Source: Methylobacterium planeticum (GTDB taxonomy: Bacteria; Pseudomonadota; Alphaproteobacteria; Rhizobiales; Beijerinckiaceae). From it: a DNA stretch of 64,000 bases. The notes under the pieces were generated by a model. That model did no database searches, was not told the origin of the DNA, and saw nothing but the letters and a program-made list of their open reading frames with translations. The position numbers and the translations under genes were made by a program. Below, piece after piece: positions 53,914 through 62,477 of the stretch; positions within the stretch are counted from its first letter, which is position 1, and each line of letters opens with the position of its first letter. Where the stretch lies: contig NZ_VZZJ01000005.1 in NCBI RefSeq assembly GCF_008806345.1, forward strand, positions 248,001-312,000, given 5' to 3'.

Positions 53914-55110
53914 CTACTCCGCGGGGGCGAGCCGATGCGCCCCGTCGCGCCGCGTCAGTCCGAAGAAGCCGAGGGCGGCGGCGAAGATCACGAGGCCGAA
54001 GGCGGCCGCCAGCCCGAGGACGAGCCCGAACCCGCCGCGATCGTGCAGGAGCGCGATCATCGGCACCACGAAGCCGCTGACCGTGAAGCCCAGGAAGTAG
54101 CGCACGCTGTAGGCCCTGGCCCGGTAGGCGGGCGGCACGTAGCGGGCCACCATCGCGTCGTTGATGACCACCTGGCCGTAGAGGGCCGCCATCGTCAGGA
54201 CGAGCCCGAGGAGGAGCGGGAGGCCCGAGCTCACCGCCGCGAGGCCGAGCCCGACCGGCTGCAGAACGGACAGGCCGAGGAAGAGCGTCGGCAGGCTGTA
54301 GCGGTCGATGAGGCGCCCCATCAGCAGCTGGGTGAGGGCCCCGAACACGAACACGACGGTCGCGAGGGAGCCGATCAGCGCGAGCGGCAGCCCGTCGCCG
54401 ACGCGCTCGTCGATGACCTTGGGCAGCGCGATCGTGGTGACGTTGAAGGTCATGCCCCCCGCCACGATCGCGAAGCCGAACACGACGAGGAGGGCGAGGG
54501 GGCGCGAGACCGCGATGAGCGGGGCGCCGCCGGCCTTGCCGGCGCCGCCCTGGCCGTCGCCCGGCACCAGGGCCAGGAAGGCGGCCCCGCAGGCGAGGCA
54601 GACGAGGCCGGGCACCACGAAGGCCGCCTGCCAGCCGACGCCCGCCGCCAGCAGCGCCGTCACGCCCGAGGCGGTCGCCGCACCGAAATTGCCCCAGACA
54701 CCGTTCACGCCGAGGTCGCGCCCGAGCCGGCGGGCATGGGTGACCAGCATGGTCGAGCCGACCGGATGGTAGATCGCCGAGGCGAGCCCCAGCACGCAGA
54801 GCCAGACCGCGAAGGCCGTGGGGCTCGCGGCGCTCGCCACGCCGAGGCAGGACAGGCCGTAGCCGAAGAAGAAGATCGCCAGCATGGTGCGCCGCCCGAA
54901 CCGGTCGGCGAGCCAGCCCATCGGCAGCGCGCAGAGGCCGAAGGCCACGAAGGCGCCGGTGGCGAGCCCGATCAGCTCGCCGTAGCCGAGGCCGGTCTGC
55001 GCCGCGATGGCGAGCACGGCGGTGGGGTAGATCAGCAGCACGAAGTGGTCGAGCGCGTGCGCGATGTTGACGAAGCGCAGCGTGCGGCGGGAGAGGGTGT
55101 CGGCATCCAT
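53914..55110 (-). CDS. Major facilitator superfamily transporter
   Basis: A 398-residue MFS protein with 12 predicted helices. The cytoplasmic loop-2 motif is GWLADRFGRRTMLAIFFFGY, and HYPVGSTML-like sequence (IYHPVGSTMLVTHARRLG) is typical of Fsr/fosmidomycin-resistance-like exporters. The gene is divergent from the AraC-family regulator, 105 bases away, a common arrangement of regulator and regulated exporter. Substrate unknown. Confidence 0.88.
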   Translation of the reverse strand: MDADTLSRRTLRFVNIAHALDHFVLLIYPTAVLAIAAQTGLGYGELIGLATGAFVAFGLCALPMGWLADRFGRRTMLAIFFFGYGLSCLGVASAASPTAFAVWLCVLGLASAIYHPVGSTMLVTHARRLGRDLGVNGVWGNFGAATASGVTALLAAGVGWQAAFVVPGLVCLACGAAFLALVPGDGQGGAGKAGGAPLIAVSRPLALLVVFGFAIVAGGMTFNVTTIALPKVIDERVGDGLPLALIGSLATVVFVFGALTQLLMGRLIDRYSLPTLFLGLSVLQPVGLGLAAVSSGLPLLLGLVLTMAALYGQVVINDAMVARYVPPAYRARAYSVRYFLGFTVSGFVVPMIALLHDRGGFGLVLGLAAAFGLVIFAAALGFFGLTRRDGAHRLAPAE

Positions 55111-55215
55111 CGGGCGGGCTCTCCGCAGGTATGCCTCTGTCTACCTGACCCGTTGAACGGCGTCGGGCCGAAGGTGTACGCAATCGGGCCAAGACGACAC
55201 GATGCGGAAGCCGCG

Positions 55216-55977
55216 ATGCGTTCGATCCGGGCCGAGGATTACCAGAACGTGCCGCGCCGGGTCGCGGTGATGCCCAAGACCTTCGCGGCCGGGAGCCGCA
55301 CGGGCCGGCACTTCCACCCGCGCGCGCAGCTTCTCTACGCGACGGCGGGCCTGATGATGGCGACCGCCCAGGACGGCACCTGGGTGGTGCCGGAGGGCCA
55401 CGCCCTCTGGATCCCGCCGCGCCTGCCCCACGCGGTGGTGATGCACGGCGCGGTCTCGATGTGCTCCGCCTACCTCGCGGCCGATGCCGTCTCGGGCTTC
55501 CCGACCCGGGCCCAGGTCATCGCGGTCTCGCCCCTCCTCGCCGCCGCGCTGGCGGCGCTGACCGGCGAGCCCGTGCTCTACGACGAGGCGGGGCGCGGCG
55601 GTCACCTCGCGGCGCTGGTGCTCGACGAGATCGCGCGGGCGCCGGAGACGCCCTTGACCCTGCCGCTGCCGGACGATCTCCGGCTCCGAAGGGTCTGCGT
55701 CGGGCTGATCGACGATCCTGCCTCGCCCCTCGATCTCGACGCCTGGGCTTGGCAGGCGGGTCTCAGCCGCCGGACCCTGACGCGGGGGTTCCGCCAGGAG
55801 ACGGGCCTGAGCCTGGGGGAGTGGCGTGCCCGGGCACGGGTGATCCGGGCCATGGCCCTGGCCGCCGACGGGCAGGCACCACGCCAGGTCGCGGCGGCGG
55901 TCGGCTATCGCAGCGTCCAGGCGCTGCGCGCGCGGATGGACCGCGTGATGCCCGCCGCGCGCCCCGCCGCCGACTGA
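55216..55977 (+). CDS. AraC-family transcriptional regulator
   Basis: A 253-residue regulator. The N-terminal cupin-like ligand domain has SRTGRHFHPRAQLLYATAGL and VPEGHALWIPPRLPHAVVMH. The C-terminal double helix-turn-helix is DLDAWAWQAGLSRRTLTRGF, RQETGLSLGEWRARARVIRA and QVAAAVGYRSVQALRARM. Divergent from the MFS transporter gene and probably its regulator. The ATG at 55216 matches the family N terminus. Confidence 0.88.
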   Translation: MRSIRAEDYQNVPRRVAVMPKTFAAGSRTGRHFHPRAQLLYATAGLMMATAQDGTWVVPEGHALWIPPRLPHAVVMHGAVSMCSAYLAADAVSGFPTRAQVIAVSPLLAAALAALTGEPVLYDEAGRGGHLAALVLDEIARAPETPLTLPLPDDLRLRRVCVGLIDDPASPLDLDAWAWQAGLSRRTLTRGFRQETGLSLGEWRARARVIRAMALAADGQAPRQVAAAVGYRSVQALRARMDRVMPAARPAAD

Positions 55978-55996
55978 CTCGAGCAGGACGCTCACC

Positions 55997-56449
55997 TCAG
56001 CCGGCGGGCGGCGACAAGGTCAGCTTGCCGGTGAACGGCGCGTCTTGGTTGCGGTTGCTGGTGCAGGCATAATCCTGCGTGCCGGCCTTCATGGTCCTGA
56101 GGCGCAGGGTGCCCTGACCGTTCCGCTTCACGCTGTAGCCCTTCTCGCTCATCACGTGGACGAGGTCGCCGTCGGCGTGCAGGACGCGCCCGTTCTCGAA
56201 CTGCTCGCCCATGGTGATGGTGATGGGAGCGTCGGCGCGGCTGATCACGTGCAACGCGACGTTGGTGTCGGCGGGCAGGAGCAGCTCGGCCGGCGCGCAG
56301 ACCGGCTTTCCGTCTTTCATGGTGATGGTCAGCTCCACCGGCGGCATGGCGTCGCTCGCGGGTGGGGCGAGCGGCTTGCCTTCCGCGAAGGCCGGTTGGG
56401 CGGACAGGAGGGCGGCCAACGTACCGAGCCCGAACAGGGTGCGTCTCAC
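55997..56449 (-). CDS. Secreted cupredoxin-like protein
   Basis: A 150-residue protein from a GTG (VRRTLFGLGTLAALLSAQPA, with a signal peptide ending FAEGK). The mature chain is beta-rich: VELTITMKDGKPVCAPAELL, LPADTNVALHVISRADAPIT, then LRTMKAGTQDYACTSNRN. This is the pattern of periplasmic cupredoxin-like domains, though the usual C-x-x-x-H copper site is not obvious, and Cys68-like and Cys near the end could form a disulfide instead. The longer upstream frame lacks support. It converges with the AraC gene. Confidence 0.65.
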   Translation of the reverse strand: MRRTLFGLGTLAALLSAQPAFAEGKPLAPPASDAMPPVELTITMKDGKPVCAPAELLLPADTNVALHVISRADAPITITMGEQFENGRVLHADGDLVHVMSEKGYSVKRNGQGTLRLRTMKAGTQDYACTSNRNQDAPFTGKLTLSPPAG

Positions 56450-56767
56450 GATCTTTCGGTCTCCGAAGGTTCTGCGGTGGTCCGAGAACAAGGATGACCA
56501 AGATCATGGAGTTCCGGGACGTGACGCCCTGCCGCGATTGCGGGGGGAATACGCCCGCCTACCTCCGCCGTGCCGTCCGCAGACGCTCGCGCCCAACGCC
56601 GCGCCTGATGCGTGCCTCCCGCGATCTGCGCAGCCGATCCTGTCGCGGCGAACCCGCTCGGGACGCTCAACCCTGCGCGCGTCACCGACCTGATCCGCAT
56701 ATCGAAGGCCGCGTCGGTGAGCCCGCGCCTTCGCGTGCGGGGACGACAAGCGGAGTCGACAAACGGC

Positions 56768-56804
56768 AGATGCGGCGCGGACCTCAGGGGACCGCGCCGC
56801 ATCT
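56768..56804. repeat. 13-bp perfect inverted repeat
   Basis: AGATGCGGCGCGG and CCGCGCCGCATCT separated by 11 bases, downstream of the TonB receptor gene. There is no T-run, so it may be part of a terminator cluster or an RNA structure. Confidence 0.6.
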
Positions 56805-56820
56805 CGGAACTCGGAATTGC

Positions 56821-56856
56821 CCTGCCCCCCGTCATCGTCGGATGACGGGGGGCAGG
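56821..56856 (-). terminator. Probable terminator hairpin after TonB receptor gene
   Basis: CCTGCCCCCCGTCAT and ATGACGGGGGGCAGG form a perfect 15-bp stem with a six-base loop, 70 bases after the receptor stop. No T-run follows on the minus strand, so the terminator call is tentative. Confidence 0.45.
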
Positions 56857-56926
56857 CTCGATCCTGCACGCGGGCCCGCTTCGATGGAGGCTACACCGGC
56901 ATCGAAGCGCGTGACGCGGCCCGAAC

Positions 56927-59461
56927 TCAGTACTTGCGGATGATGGGTTCCGCCATCGGTGCCGGAGCCTCGCCGAAGGTGTAGCGGATGCCGCCGTAGA
57001 TCGAGAGCGGCTGAGCCAGCGTCGTCGTACGGGTATCGTTGACCGGGTAACGGTTCGCCACCAGTCCCGGCTCGAAGAAGGTGCCGAACGTGGCGTAGCG
57101 GTTGTTGGTCAGGTTGGTCACGTAGCCGAAGAGTTCCAGGTTGGGATTCACCCGGTAGCTCGTGTTGAGATTCATCACGTAGTAGGCGGGCAGCTTCCGG
57201 TTCAGGTTCGACTCGTCACCCCGGTAGTACGAGGACGAGTACGCCTGGAGCGCGAGGCCGACACGCCAGCGCGGCAGCACCTCGACGTCGAAGCCGACCT
57301 TGAACTGGTGGGCGGGGATCAGCGGGACCTTGTTGCCGGGGGTGACGGAGATGGCACCGTCGTCGGAGAGCGGGTTGTTCGGCGAGGACAGCGTCCCGTT
57401 GAACTGGAAGGTGGCGTCGATCAGGGCGTAGTTGGCATAGACCGAGAGCCAATCGGCCACGTATTCCGTGCCGATCTCGAAGCCCTGACGGCGCGTGGCC
57501 GGCACGTTCACGAAGTAACCGCGGGCCGAATTGCCGGGCGTCGCGAGCTGGAGGATGTCGTTCGCCAGGTCGGTGCGGAAGGCGCCGATCTTATAGTTGA
57601 CGAGCCCCCCGTCGTAGAAGTTCGGCAGCGTGCCGCGGAAGCCGACTTCGTAGGTCTGGCCCGTCACCTGCTTGAGCGGCGGGTCGGCCACCAGCGAGTT
57701 CGGCAGGAGGCAGGGCCGCAAGGGATTGGCGCAGGCGAGTTCGAGCGGCGTCGGGGCGCGGTTCGATTCCGAGTAGCCGCCGTAGAGCGACAGGCCGGGG
57801 CTGAAGCGATAGGTCAGACCGGCCAGCGGATTGATCTTGTTGAAGTAGTGCGTGCCGGTCACGTCCGGCGAGAAGCCGGTCAGGTCCTGCGTGGAGATGC
57901 GGGCGAAGTTGAGCCGGGCGCCCGCGGTCAGCGAGAGGGCGTCGGTCAGGTCGATCGTGTCGGTGGTGTAGAGGCCCATGTAGAGGTTCGAGCCGGTCAC
58001 CGAGCTCGGCGCGATGCCGAGGGCGCCCGCGGTGCGCAGGAAGTCGGTCCCGAGCCCCGGGATGTTGCCGTAGAACGGGTTGGCCGGGTTCGTGGTCACC
58101 GACAGGTCGGGATTGATCACCCCGAGGGTGCTCGACGACTTGAAGCTGTAATCGGCCACGTCGATCGAGCCGCCGACCACGAAGCTGTTGTTGAAGCCGA
58201 AGACCCGGTCGCGGTTGGCGGCCTGCAGCGAGCCGCCGTAGCCGGTCGCCTCGGTCTTGGTCACGTCGAGGGTGCCGTAGGGCACGCCCGCGGTGAACGG
58301 CACGCCCGTGGCGCCCGCACCCCGGCCGAGGATCAGGAACTGGTTGCGGAAGTCGAGCTGCGACTGACCAGCCGCGGGGCTGAAGCCGTCATCCTCGAAG
58401 CAGAGCCGGCCGCGGAAGCTCGAACGCGTGCTGCAGTTCTCGAAATTGCCGTCGTTGCCGTCGATATATTGCTGGCTGAAGCGGCGGAAATAGGCGTTTC
58501 CGGCGAGATCCCAGGTCGGCGAGATGTCGACCCGGCCGGTCAGCTGCAGGGTGCCGAGCTCGGTCGTGGTGGTCTGCGGGTAGGTGAAGATCGCGCGCGG
58601 ATCGCGGTGGGTGAAGTCGGTCGGCGTCGCGGCGGCGGCGCCGAAATAGGTCCGCGCCAGCTGGCCGATCAGGTGGAACTCCGAGTCGGGCGTGCGGTAG
58701 CCGAGGTCACCGTAGACGCGGCCGATCGTGCTGGGGCTCTCGTAGCGCCAGCCGCGATCGTTCAGGCCGTCGCCCGCGAAATAGACGCTCCAGGGACCGA
58801 TCATCTTGCCGTACTGGAGCGAGCCGGCGGTGCGTGCGTCCGAGCCGCCGAGCGCGGTGATCTCCGTGCCCTGCCAGGTGAAGCCGTTCTTCATCTGGAT
58901 GTTGATGGCGCCACCGAGCGCGTTCAGGCCGAAGACCGGGTTGCCCGTGACGATGTCGATGCGGTTGATCGCGACCTGCGGGATCAGATCGAGGTTGACG
59001 GTGTCGCCGAAAGCCTCGTTGATGCGGACGCCGTTCTGGTAGACGGCCAGACCCTGCGGCACGCCGGTCACCGGCGAGGCCTGGAAGCCGCGATAGTTGA
59101 TGTCGACGCGGTTGCTGTTGCCCTGCGAGTCCGAGAGGTTCAGGCCGGGAACGCGCCGGGCCAGGGTGTCGACCGCGTTGAAGGTCGCCCGGTCGAAGTT
59201 CAGGTCGGACGCCGTCACCGTCTCGACGGTGCTGGGGATCTTGTAGAGCGGCTGAGCGCCGCCACGCAGCCGCTCGGTGCTCGGCACCTGAAGCACCGGC
59301 GCGTTGTACAGGGAGGTGTTCGGCGCTCCGCTGCCTGCGGACGTACCCACCGGGGTCGTCGCGACGACGCTGATCTCACCCAGCGTGACAGACTGTTGCG
59401 CCTGAACCGCCCATGGCATCAGCGCCACCGACGCGAACAGACTGTAACGCAGCGAGCGCAT
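56927..59461 (-). CDS. TonB-dependent outer-membrane receptor
   Basis: An 844-residue protein with signal peptide (MRSLRYSLFASVALMPWAVQ, AQ). An N-terminal TonB-box-like segment precedes the plug (IPSTVETVTASDLNFDRATF, NAVDTLARRVPGLNLSDSQG, VYQNGVRINEAFGDTVN, NPVFGLNALGGAINIQ) and a 22-strand-type barrel ending in an aromatic-terminated strand (GGIRYTFGEAP..). GAGGG lies before the ATG at 59461. Substrate is not evident from sequence: siderophore, metal-ligand or small nutrient are possible. The neighbouring YVTN/SRPBCC operon recalls methylotroph loci for lanthanide uptake, where a TonB receptor (LutH) is encoded, but this is only analogy. Confidence 0.9.
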   Translation of the reverse strand: MRSLRYSLFASVALMPWAVQAQQSVTLGEISVVATTPVGTSAGSGAPNTSLYNAPVLQVPSTERLRGGAQPLYKIPSTVETVTASDLNFDRATFNAVDTLARRVPGLNLSDSQGNSNRVDINYRGFQASPVTGVPQGLAVYQNGVRINEAFGDTVNLDLIPQVAINRIDIVTGNPVFGLNALGGAINIQMKNGFTWQGTEITALGGSDARTAGSLQYGKMIGPWSVYFAGDGLNDRGWRYESPSTIGRVYGDLGYRTPDSEFHLIGQLARTYFGAAAATPTDFTHRDPRAIFTYPQTTTTELGTLQLTGRVDISPTWDLAGNAYFRRFSQQYIDGNDGNFENCSTRSSFRGRLCFEDDGFSPAAGQSQLDFRNQFLILGRGAGATGVPFTAGVPYGTLDVTKTEATGYGGSLQAANRDRVFGFNNSFVVGGSIDVADYSFKSSSTLGVINPDLSVTTNPANPFYGNIPGLGTDFLRTAGALGIAPSSVTGSNLYMGLYTTDTIDLTDALSLTAGARLNFARISTQDLTGFSPDVTGTHYFNKINPLAGLTYRFSPGLSLYGGYSESNRAPTPLELACANPLRPCLLPNSLVADPPLKQVTGQTYEVGFRGTLPNFYDGGLVNYKIGAFRTDLANDILQLATPGNSARGYFVNVPATRRQGFEIGTEYVADWLSVYANYALIDATFQFNGTLSSPNNPLSDDGAISVTPGNKVPLIPAHQFKVGFDVEVLPRWRVGLALQAYSSSYYRGDESNLNRKLPAYYVMNLNTSYRVNPNLELFGYVTNLTNNRYATFGTFFEPGLVANRYPVNDTRTTTLAQPLSIYGGIRYTFGEAPAPMAEPIIRKY

Positions 59462-60246
59462 TTTTCCCTCGACCCAGCTGATGTTTGTTGTCGCCCCTGG
59501 TGGGGCGCAGTCCAGCACTCATGTGACGGGGCGATCGAAGAGACAATACAGCGAAGCTCGGGTTCTCCCGCGCGCGGCGAATGTGGCATCGAATTGGCGG
59601 GCAGCGTGACGCGTACGCCACATTTTTGCTTTAGGCTCAGAGCGTTAGTGAGACAAAGTGGCAACCGGTCCGGGAGCATTTGGCAATCGGCCGGCGCGCC
59701 GCGCCCCGTCAGGGCAGCGTCCGCCTGCAGATGCCGTCCCTGCCCGTGGATTCGGCCGTTCACGCTTGACCGGTGCCCTGCTCCCTGAGCGTTCGCGGGA
59801 GCGCGCGCCTCATGCCGCCGAGGCCGCGACGCCCGATGGTTCGGTCGAGGATCCGGCGCGTCGCGTGCGAGCGTGCCGCGACCGGCCCGGATGCATCGGC
59901 AGGCAGGATCGATCAGAGGATCGCCCGCCCGGGACGAATGCCTAAAGCAATCAGGCAATACTGGCAGTTTCAAAGTCGCAGTCCGCGCGTTACCGTCGGG
60001 AACTTCCAAAGGCCTTCCGCTCTCAATGATTGGCCGACACTGCGAGGCGCTGCGGAGACGCAGCGCCTTCTTTTTGGCCTGCCCGACGGCCGAAATCGCC
60101 TCTGCCAAATCGCTCTGCCGGAGCGCGTCACGCATGTGCCCTTCGCGGCGGCGCTCTCCACGAGTGTCCGGCCGCGCTCGGAGGAGGCGAGATGCGATGC
60201 GTCCCAGCAGACAGCTCGAATTCTGAAACGCATCGACAGGTTGCGG
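59462..60246. other. 785-base region with orphan terminator
   Basis: No supported protein gene. It should hold the TonB receptor promoter. A + strand terminator at 60045 has no upstream + strand gene, suggesting a small RNA ending there. Confidence 0.45.
60045..60075 (+). terminator. Orphan rho-independent terminator on + strand
   Basis: AGGCGCTGCG and CGCAGCGCCT form a perfect 10-bp stem with GAGA tetraloop, followed by tctttttgg. The nearest + strand protein gene upstream ends at 55977, so it probably terminates an unannotated transcript (see findings). Confidence 0.75.
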
Positions 60247-60546
60247 TTATTCTGCCGGTCCGTCCTTGTTCAGCGAGACGCACGTCTTGACCATGTCCTC
60301 GAGACGAAGCTCGCCGGTGTTTCCGATATTGGCTGTCTCCTCCAGGCATCGCATGAAGTACCGATGATCCAGGGATCCGGAGAGACCGACGAACGCTTTT
60401 CCCATCCGGTTCGTGAAGTCGACCTTCTCGCTCGTGCTCGCCCGCGGCCAGAGCGAGGCCTTGCTGTCCAGCCTCAGCCCAGCCGCGTGTGCCGGAGAGA
60501 AGTCATACGCAGAAATTAATAAGAACAGGGCCGCGGCTCGTTTCAT
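60247..60546 (-). CDS. Small secreted hypothetical protein
   Basis: A 99-residue protein with a signal peptide (MKRAAALFLLISAYDFSPAH, AA). The mature part (LRLDSKASLWPRASTSEKVD, YFMRCLEETANIGNTGELRL, EDMVKTCVSLNKDGPAE) has two cysteines and no EF-hand motif. AGGAAG is seven bases before the ATG at 60546; an upstream ATG at 60573 is possible. Function unknown; it lies between the TonB receptor and another secreted small protein. Confidence 0.6.
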   Translation of the reverse strand: MKRAAALFLLISAYDFSPAHAAGLRLDSKASLWPRASTSEKVDFTNRMGKAFVGLSGSLDHRYFMRCLEETANIGNTGELRLEDMVKTCVSLNKDGPAE

Positions 60547-60711
60547 GAGACGTCTTCCTTTTGTTTTCGACATCGTTATCCTGTGACGTCTCGAAGAGAT
60601 GTTTACGACATCTCTCAGCAAGACCCGCACCCATCCAGATTTCCATCGGCGCTGGCGCCCGTCGGGGCTCGCAGAACCGCCCTCAATGCGTCACAGCGTG
60701 GGACAACCCCT

Positions 60712-61077
60712 ATGAAATCGACATTCGTCACCGGCATCCTCTGCATCGCCTTCGTTGGTCAGATCACGGCCGCGGGAGCCGAAGCAGAGCCGGGGAAGAG
60801 CAGTTCAGATCCACGCAACGGCGCTGCGAAACTGGCGGGCCTGGTCGGTTTCGTAAATACGTCCTGCCCCGACCTGCGCAGCAACCAGAACCTGTTCAAG
60901 ACAGCGATCGAGCGGATGGGCGTGAACCTCGATGAACTCGAGCGCGGGGAACTCCTGCTTCGCGCCCGATCCTACCTCGAAGCCTACCGGAAGGATGTGC
61001 CGGCGAGCTGCACGCGGGCGGCCGAGCTATTCGGCCCAAACGGAACAATTCTTCCCAACATCGTCCTGCCCAAGTAA
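60712..61077 (+). CDS. Small secreted hypothetical protein
   Basis: A 121-residue protein from MKSTFVTGILCIAFVGQITA, a signal peptide ending near AEAEPG. The mature part is helical with two Cys (NTSCPDLRSNQNLF and PASCTRAAELFG), suggesting one periplasmic disulfide. It diverges from the other secreted protein at 60546. The ribosome binding site is weak. No family recognised. Confidence 0.58.
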   Translation: MKSTFVTGILCIAFVGQITAAGAEAEPGKSSSDPRNGAAKLAGLVGFVNTSCPDLRSNQNLFKTAIERMGVNLDELERGELLLRARSYLEAYRKDVPASCTRAAELFGPNGTILPNIVLPK

Positions 61078-61206
61078 ACGTCGGATCTCCGCCCGCGACG
61101 CACGCCGAGACGCGCGATCGGCGGCGATCGAGCGTCCCCGGCTCGATCTTCCGATCCGCTCCCCGAGCCATCAGGGCACATCCGGCGGTCCCGCAGAGCC
61201 ACCGGG

Positions 61207-61962
61207 TCAGCGCGCTTCGGTGGGCTTCTGACGGGCCGGCATGTTGAGATCGGAGATCAGACCTTGTTCGATGGCAATCCGCAGCAGGTCCTTGTCGGTC
61301 GCGAGCTCGAGCTTCTGGCGCATGCTGGAACAATGGCTGACGACCGTCTTGTAGTTGATCGATAGCTTCGTGGCGATGTTGTGCTTCGATATGCCTTGAC
61401 CCAGCAGAGCGAAGATCTCCAGCTCGCGGTTGTTCAGCCGGGTCGCCGGCACCTGATGTTTGGTGAGATTGAAGAAGGCGAGGCGCGTGGCGACGTCGTG
61501 ATCGAGGTAGGCGCATCCGCCGCGGACAGCGTCGAAGGCTGCGTGGAACGTCGCGGCCGGAGCATCCTTGAACACGTAGCCGATCGCTCCGCTCTCGACC
61601 GCGCGCGCGATGACGACGGGGTCGGTGTGCATGCTGAACACCAGGATTCGCGCCCGCCGATCATGCGCGCGGATGCGCTCGATCAGAGACAGGCCCGACA
61701 GGCCCCTGTCCTCGAAGCTCAGGTCGGTCACGACGACCTGGGGGTGGAAGCGATCGAAGGCGTGGTGAGCGCTCACCGCGTCCCGGGCCTCGTAGATGGT
61801 CGCGATCCCGGCATCCTCCAGCAGGATCCGAAGGCCGTGGAGGACGAGCGGGTGATCGTCCGCGATCAGGACGCTGGTCCCCGCGCCCTGTTCCCGCGCA
61901 TCGCCCGCCGGATCGCCGGAGCGCTGCCGCACGCGCCCGGCGCGAGGTGCGTGCGCCATCAT
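61207..61962 (-). CDS. LuxR-family two-component response regulator
   Basis: A 251-residue regulator. Receiver: SVLIADDHPLVLHGLRILLE, phospho-acceptor Asp80 in VVVTDLSFEDRG, GYVFKDAPAATF with the Lys. C-terminal LuxR-type helix-turn-helix: NNRELEIFALLGQGISKHNI, ATKLSINYKTVVSHCSSMRQ. The Met-Met start lies by the end of the preceding lipoprotein gene (4-base overlap), and the four genes form one operon. It is probably controlled by a kinase beyond the window and may control the receptor or the secreted proteins. Confidence 0.9.
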   Translation of the reverse strand: MMAHAPRAGRVRQRSGDPAGDAREQGAGTSVLIADDHPLVLHGLRILLEDAGIATIYEARDAVSAHHAFDRFHPQVVVTDLSFEDRGLSGLSLIERIRAHDRRARILVFSMHTDPVVIARAVESGAIGYVFKDAPAATFHAAFDAVRGGCAYLDHDVATRLAFFNLTKHQVPATRLNNRELEIFALLGQGISKHNIATKLSINYKTVVSHCSSMRQKLELATDKDLLRIAIEQGLISDLNMPARQKPTEAR

Positions 61963-62477
61963 GGTTGCGTCTCCCCCGTGCGCTGCGCTCCGTAGCGCTC
62001 GATCAGCCTGGCGCGCGCGGCGGCACGGTCGGAGCCGGCATTGCGCGTGTTGAGGTAGTGCTGGCACATCTCGCCATAGAGCTGCTTGCCCCTGCCGGCG
62101 GCGGCGATCGCGGTGAGGCTCTCGATCAGGTCGCCGTAGCTTTCCCGCTGGCCCGTCTCCGCGAGCATCTGCCCGAGTTGTGCGGTCCGGTTGGCGATCA
62201 TGCGGGGATCTTCGATGAAGTAGGGTTTCGCGCGGGCCAGGACGCGATGCAGCCGCGCGGCGGTCGGGTCGTCGGCGCCGACGAGGTGATCCGCCTCGCG
62301 GCTGGCCAGCCAGCGCGCGGTGTCGATGGCGTCGGTCGGCGCGAGCCATGTCGCGACATCCATGTCGGATTTCGTGGCGACGACCGATTGCTCCTCGTCG
62401 CGGGCATTGGTCGGGCCGCCGTCGCAGGCACCCAGCCCCAGGGCGAGCACCGGCGCGAGGAGTACGCGCAGCCTCAT
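61959..62477 (-). CDS. Predicted lipoprotein in YVTN/SRPBCC operon
   Basis: A 172-residue protein with a lipobox LALGLGAC (Cys18 as lipid anchor) after a signal helix (MRLRVLLAPVLALGLGAC). The mature part is helical (DVATWLAPTDAIDTARWLAS, AQLGQMLAETGQRESYGDLI, ESLTAIAAAGRGKQLYGEMC). The start overlaps the YVTN gene stop by ATGA, and the end overlaps the response regulator. It resembles cytochrome-associated small lipoproteins but contains no heme motif. Function unknown. Confidence 0.75.
   Translation of the reverse strand: MRLRVLLAPVLALGLGACDGGPTNARDEEQSVVATKSDMDVATWLAPTDAIDTARWLASREADHLVGADDPTAARLHRVLARAKPYFIEDPRMIANRTAQLGQMLAETGQRESYGDLIESLTAIAAAGRGKQLYGEMCQHYLNTRNAGSDRAAARARLIERYGAQRTGETQP

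Larger units (their letters stand above)
56450..56926. other. Intergenic region with two strong hairpins
   Basis: 477 bases between the cupredoxin-like protein and the TonB receptor gene. Open frames exist but have no motif support. The two hairpins near the 3' side are annotated separately. Confidence 0.4.

Noticed and set aside
57761..57775. tRNA T-loop-like ggttcgattcc
   Set aside because: Lies inside the TonB receptor coding frame with no acceptor or anticodon stems around it.
57308..59788. 826-codon + strand frame opposite the TonB receptor
   Set aside because: Low-complexity, Val/Glu/Arg-rich; no motif. The receptor on the other strand is unambiguous.
60247..61077. Lanmodulin-like EF-hand protein
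   Set aside because: Searched the two small secreted proteins near the TonB receptor for DxDxDGT-type loops; none is present, so lanthanide binding is not supported.
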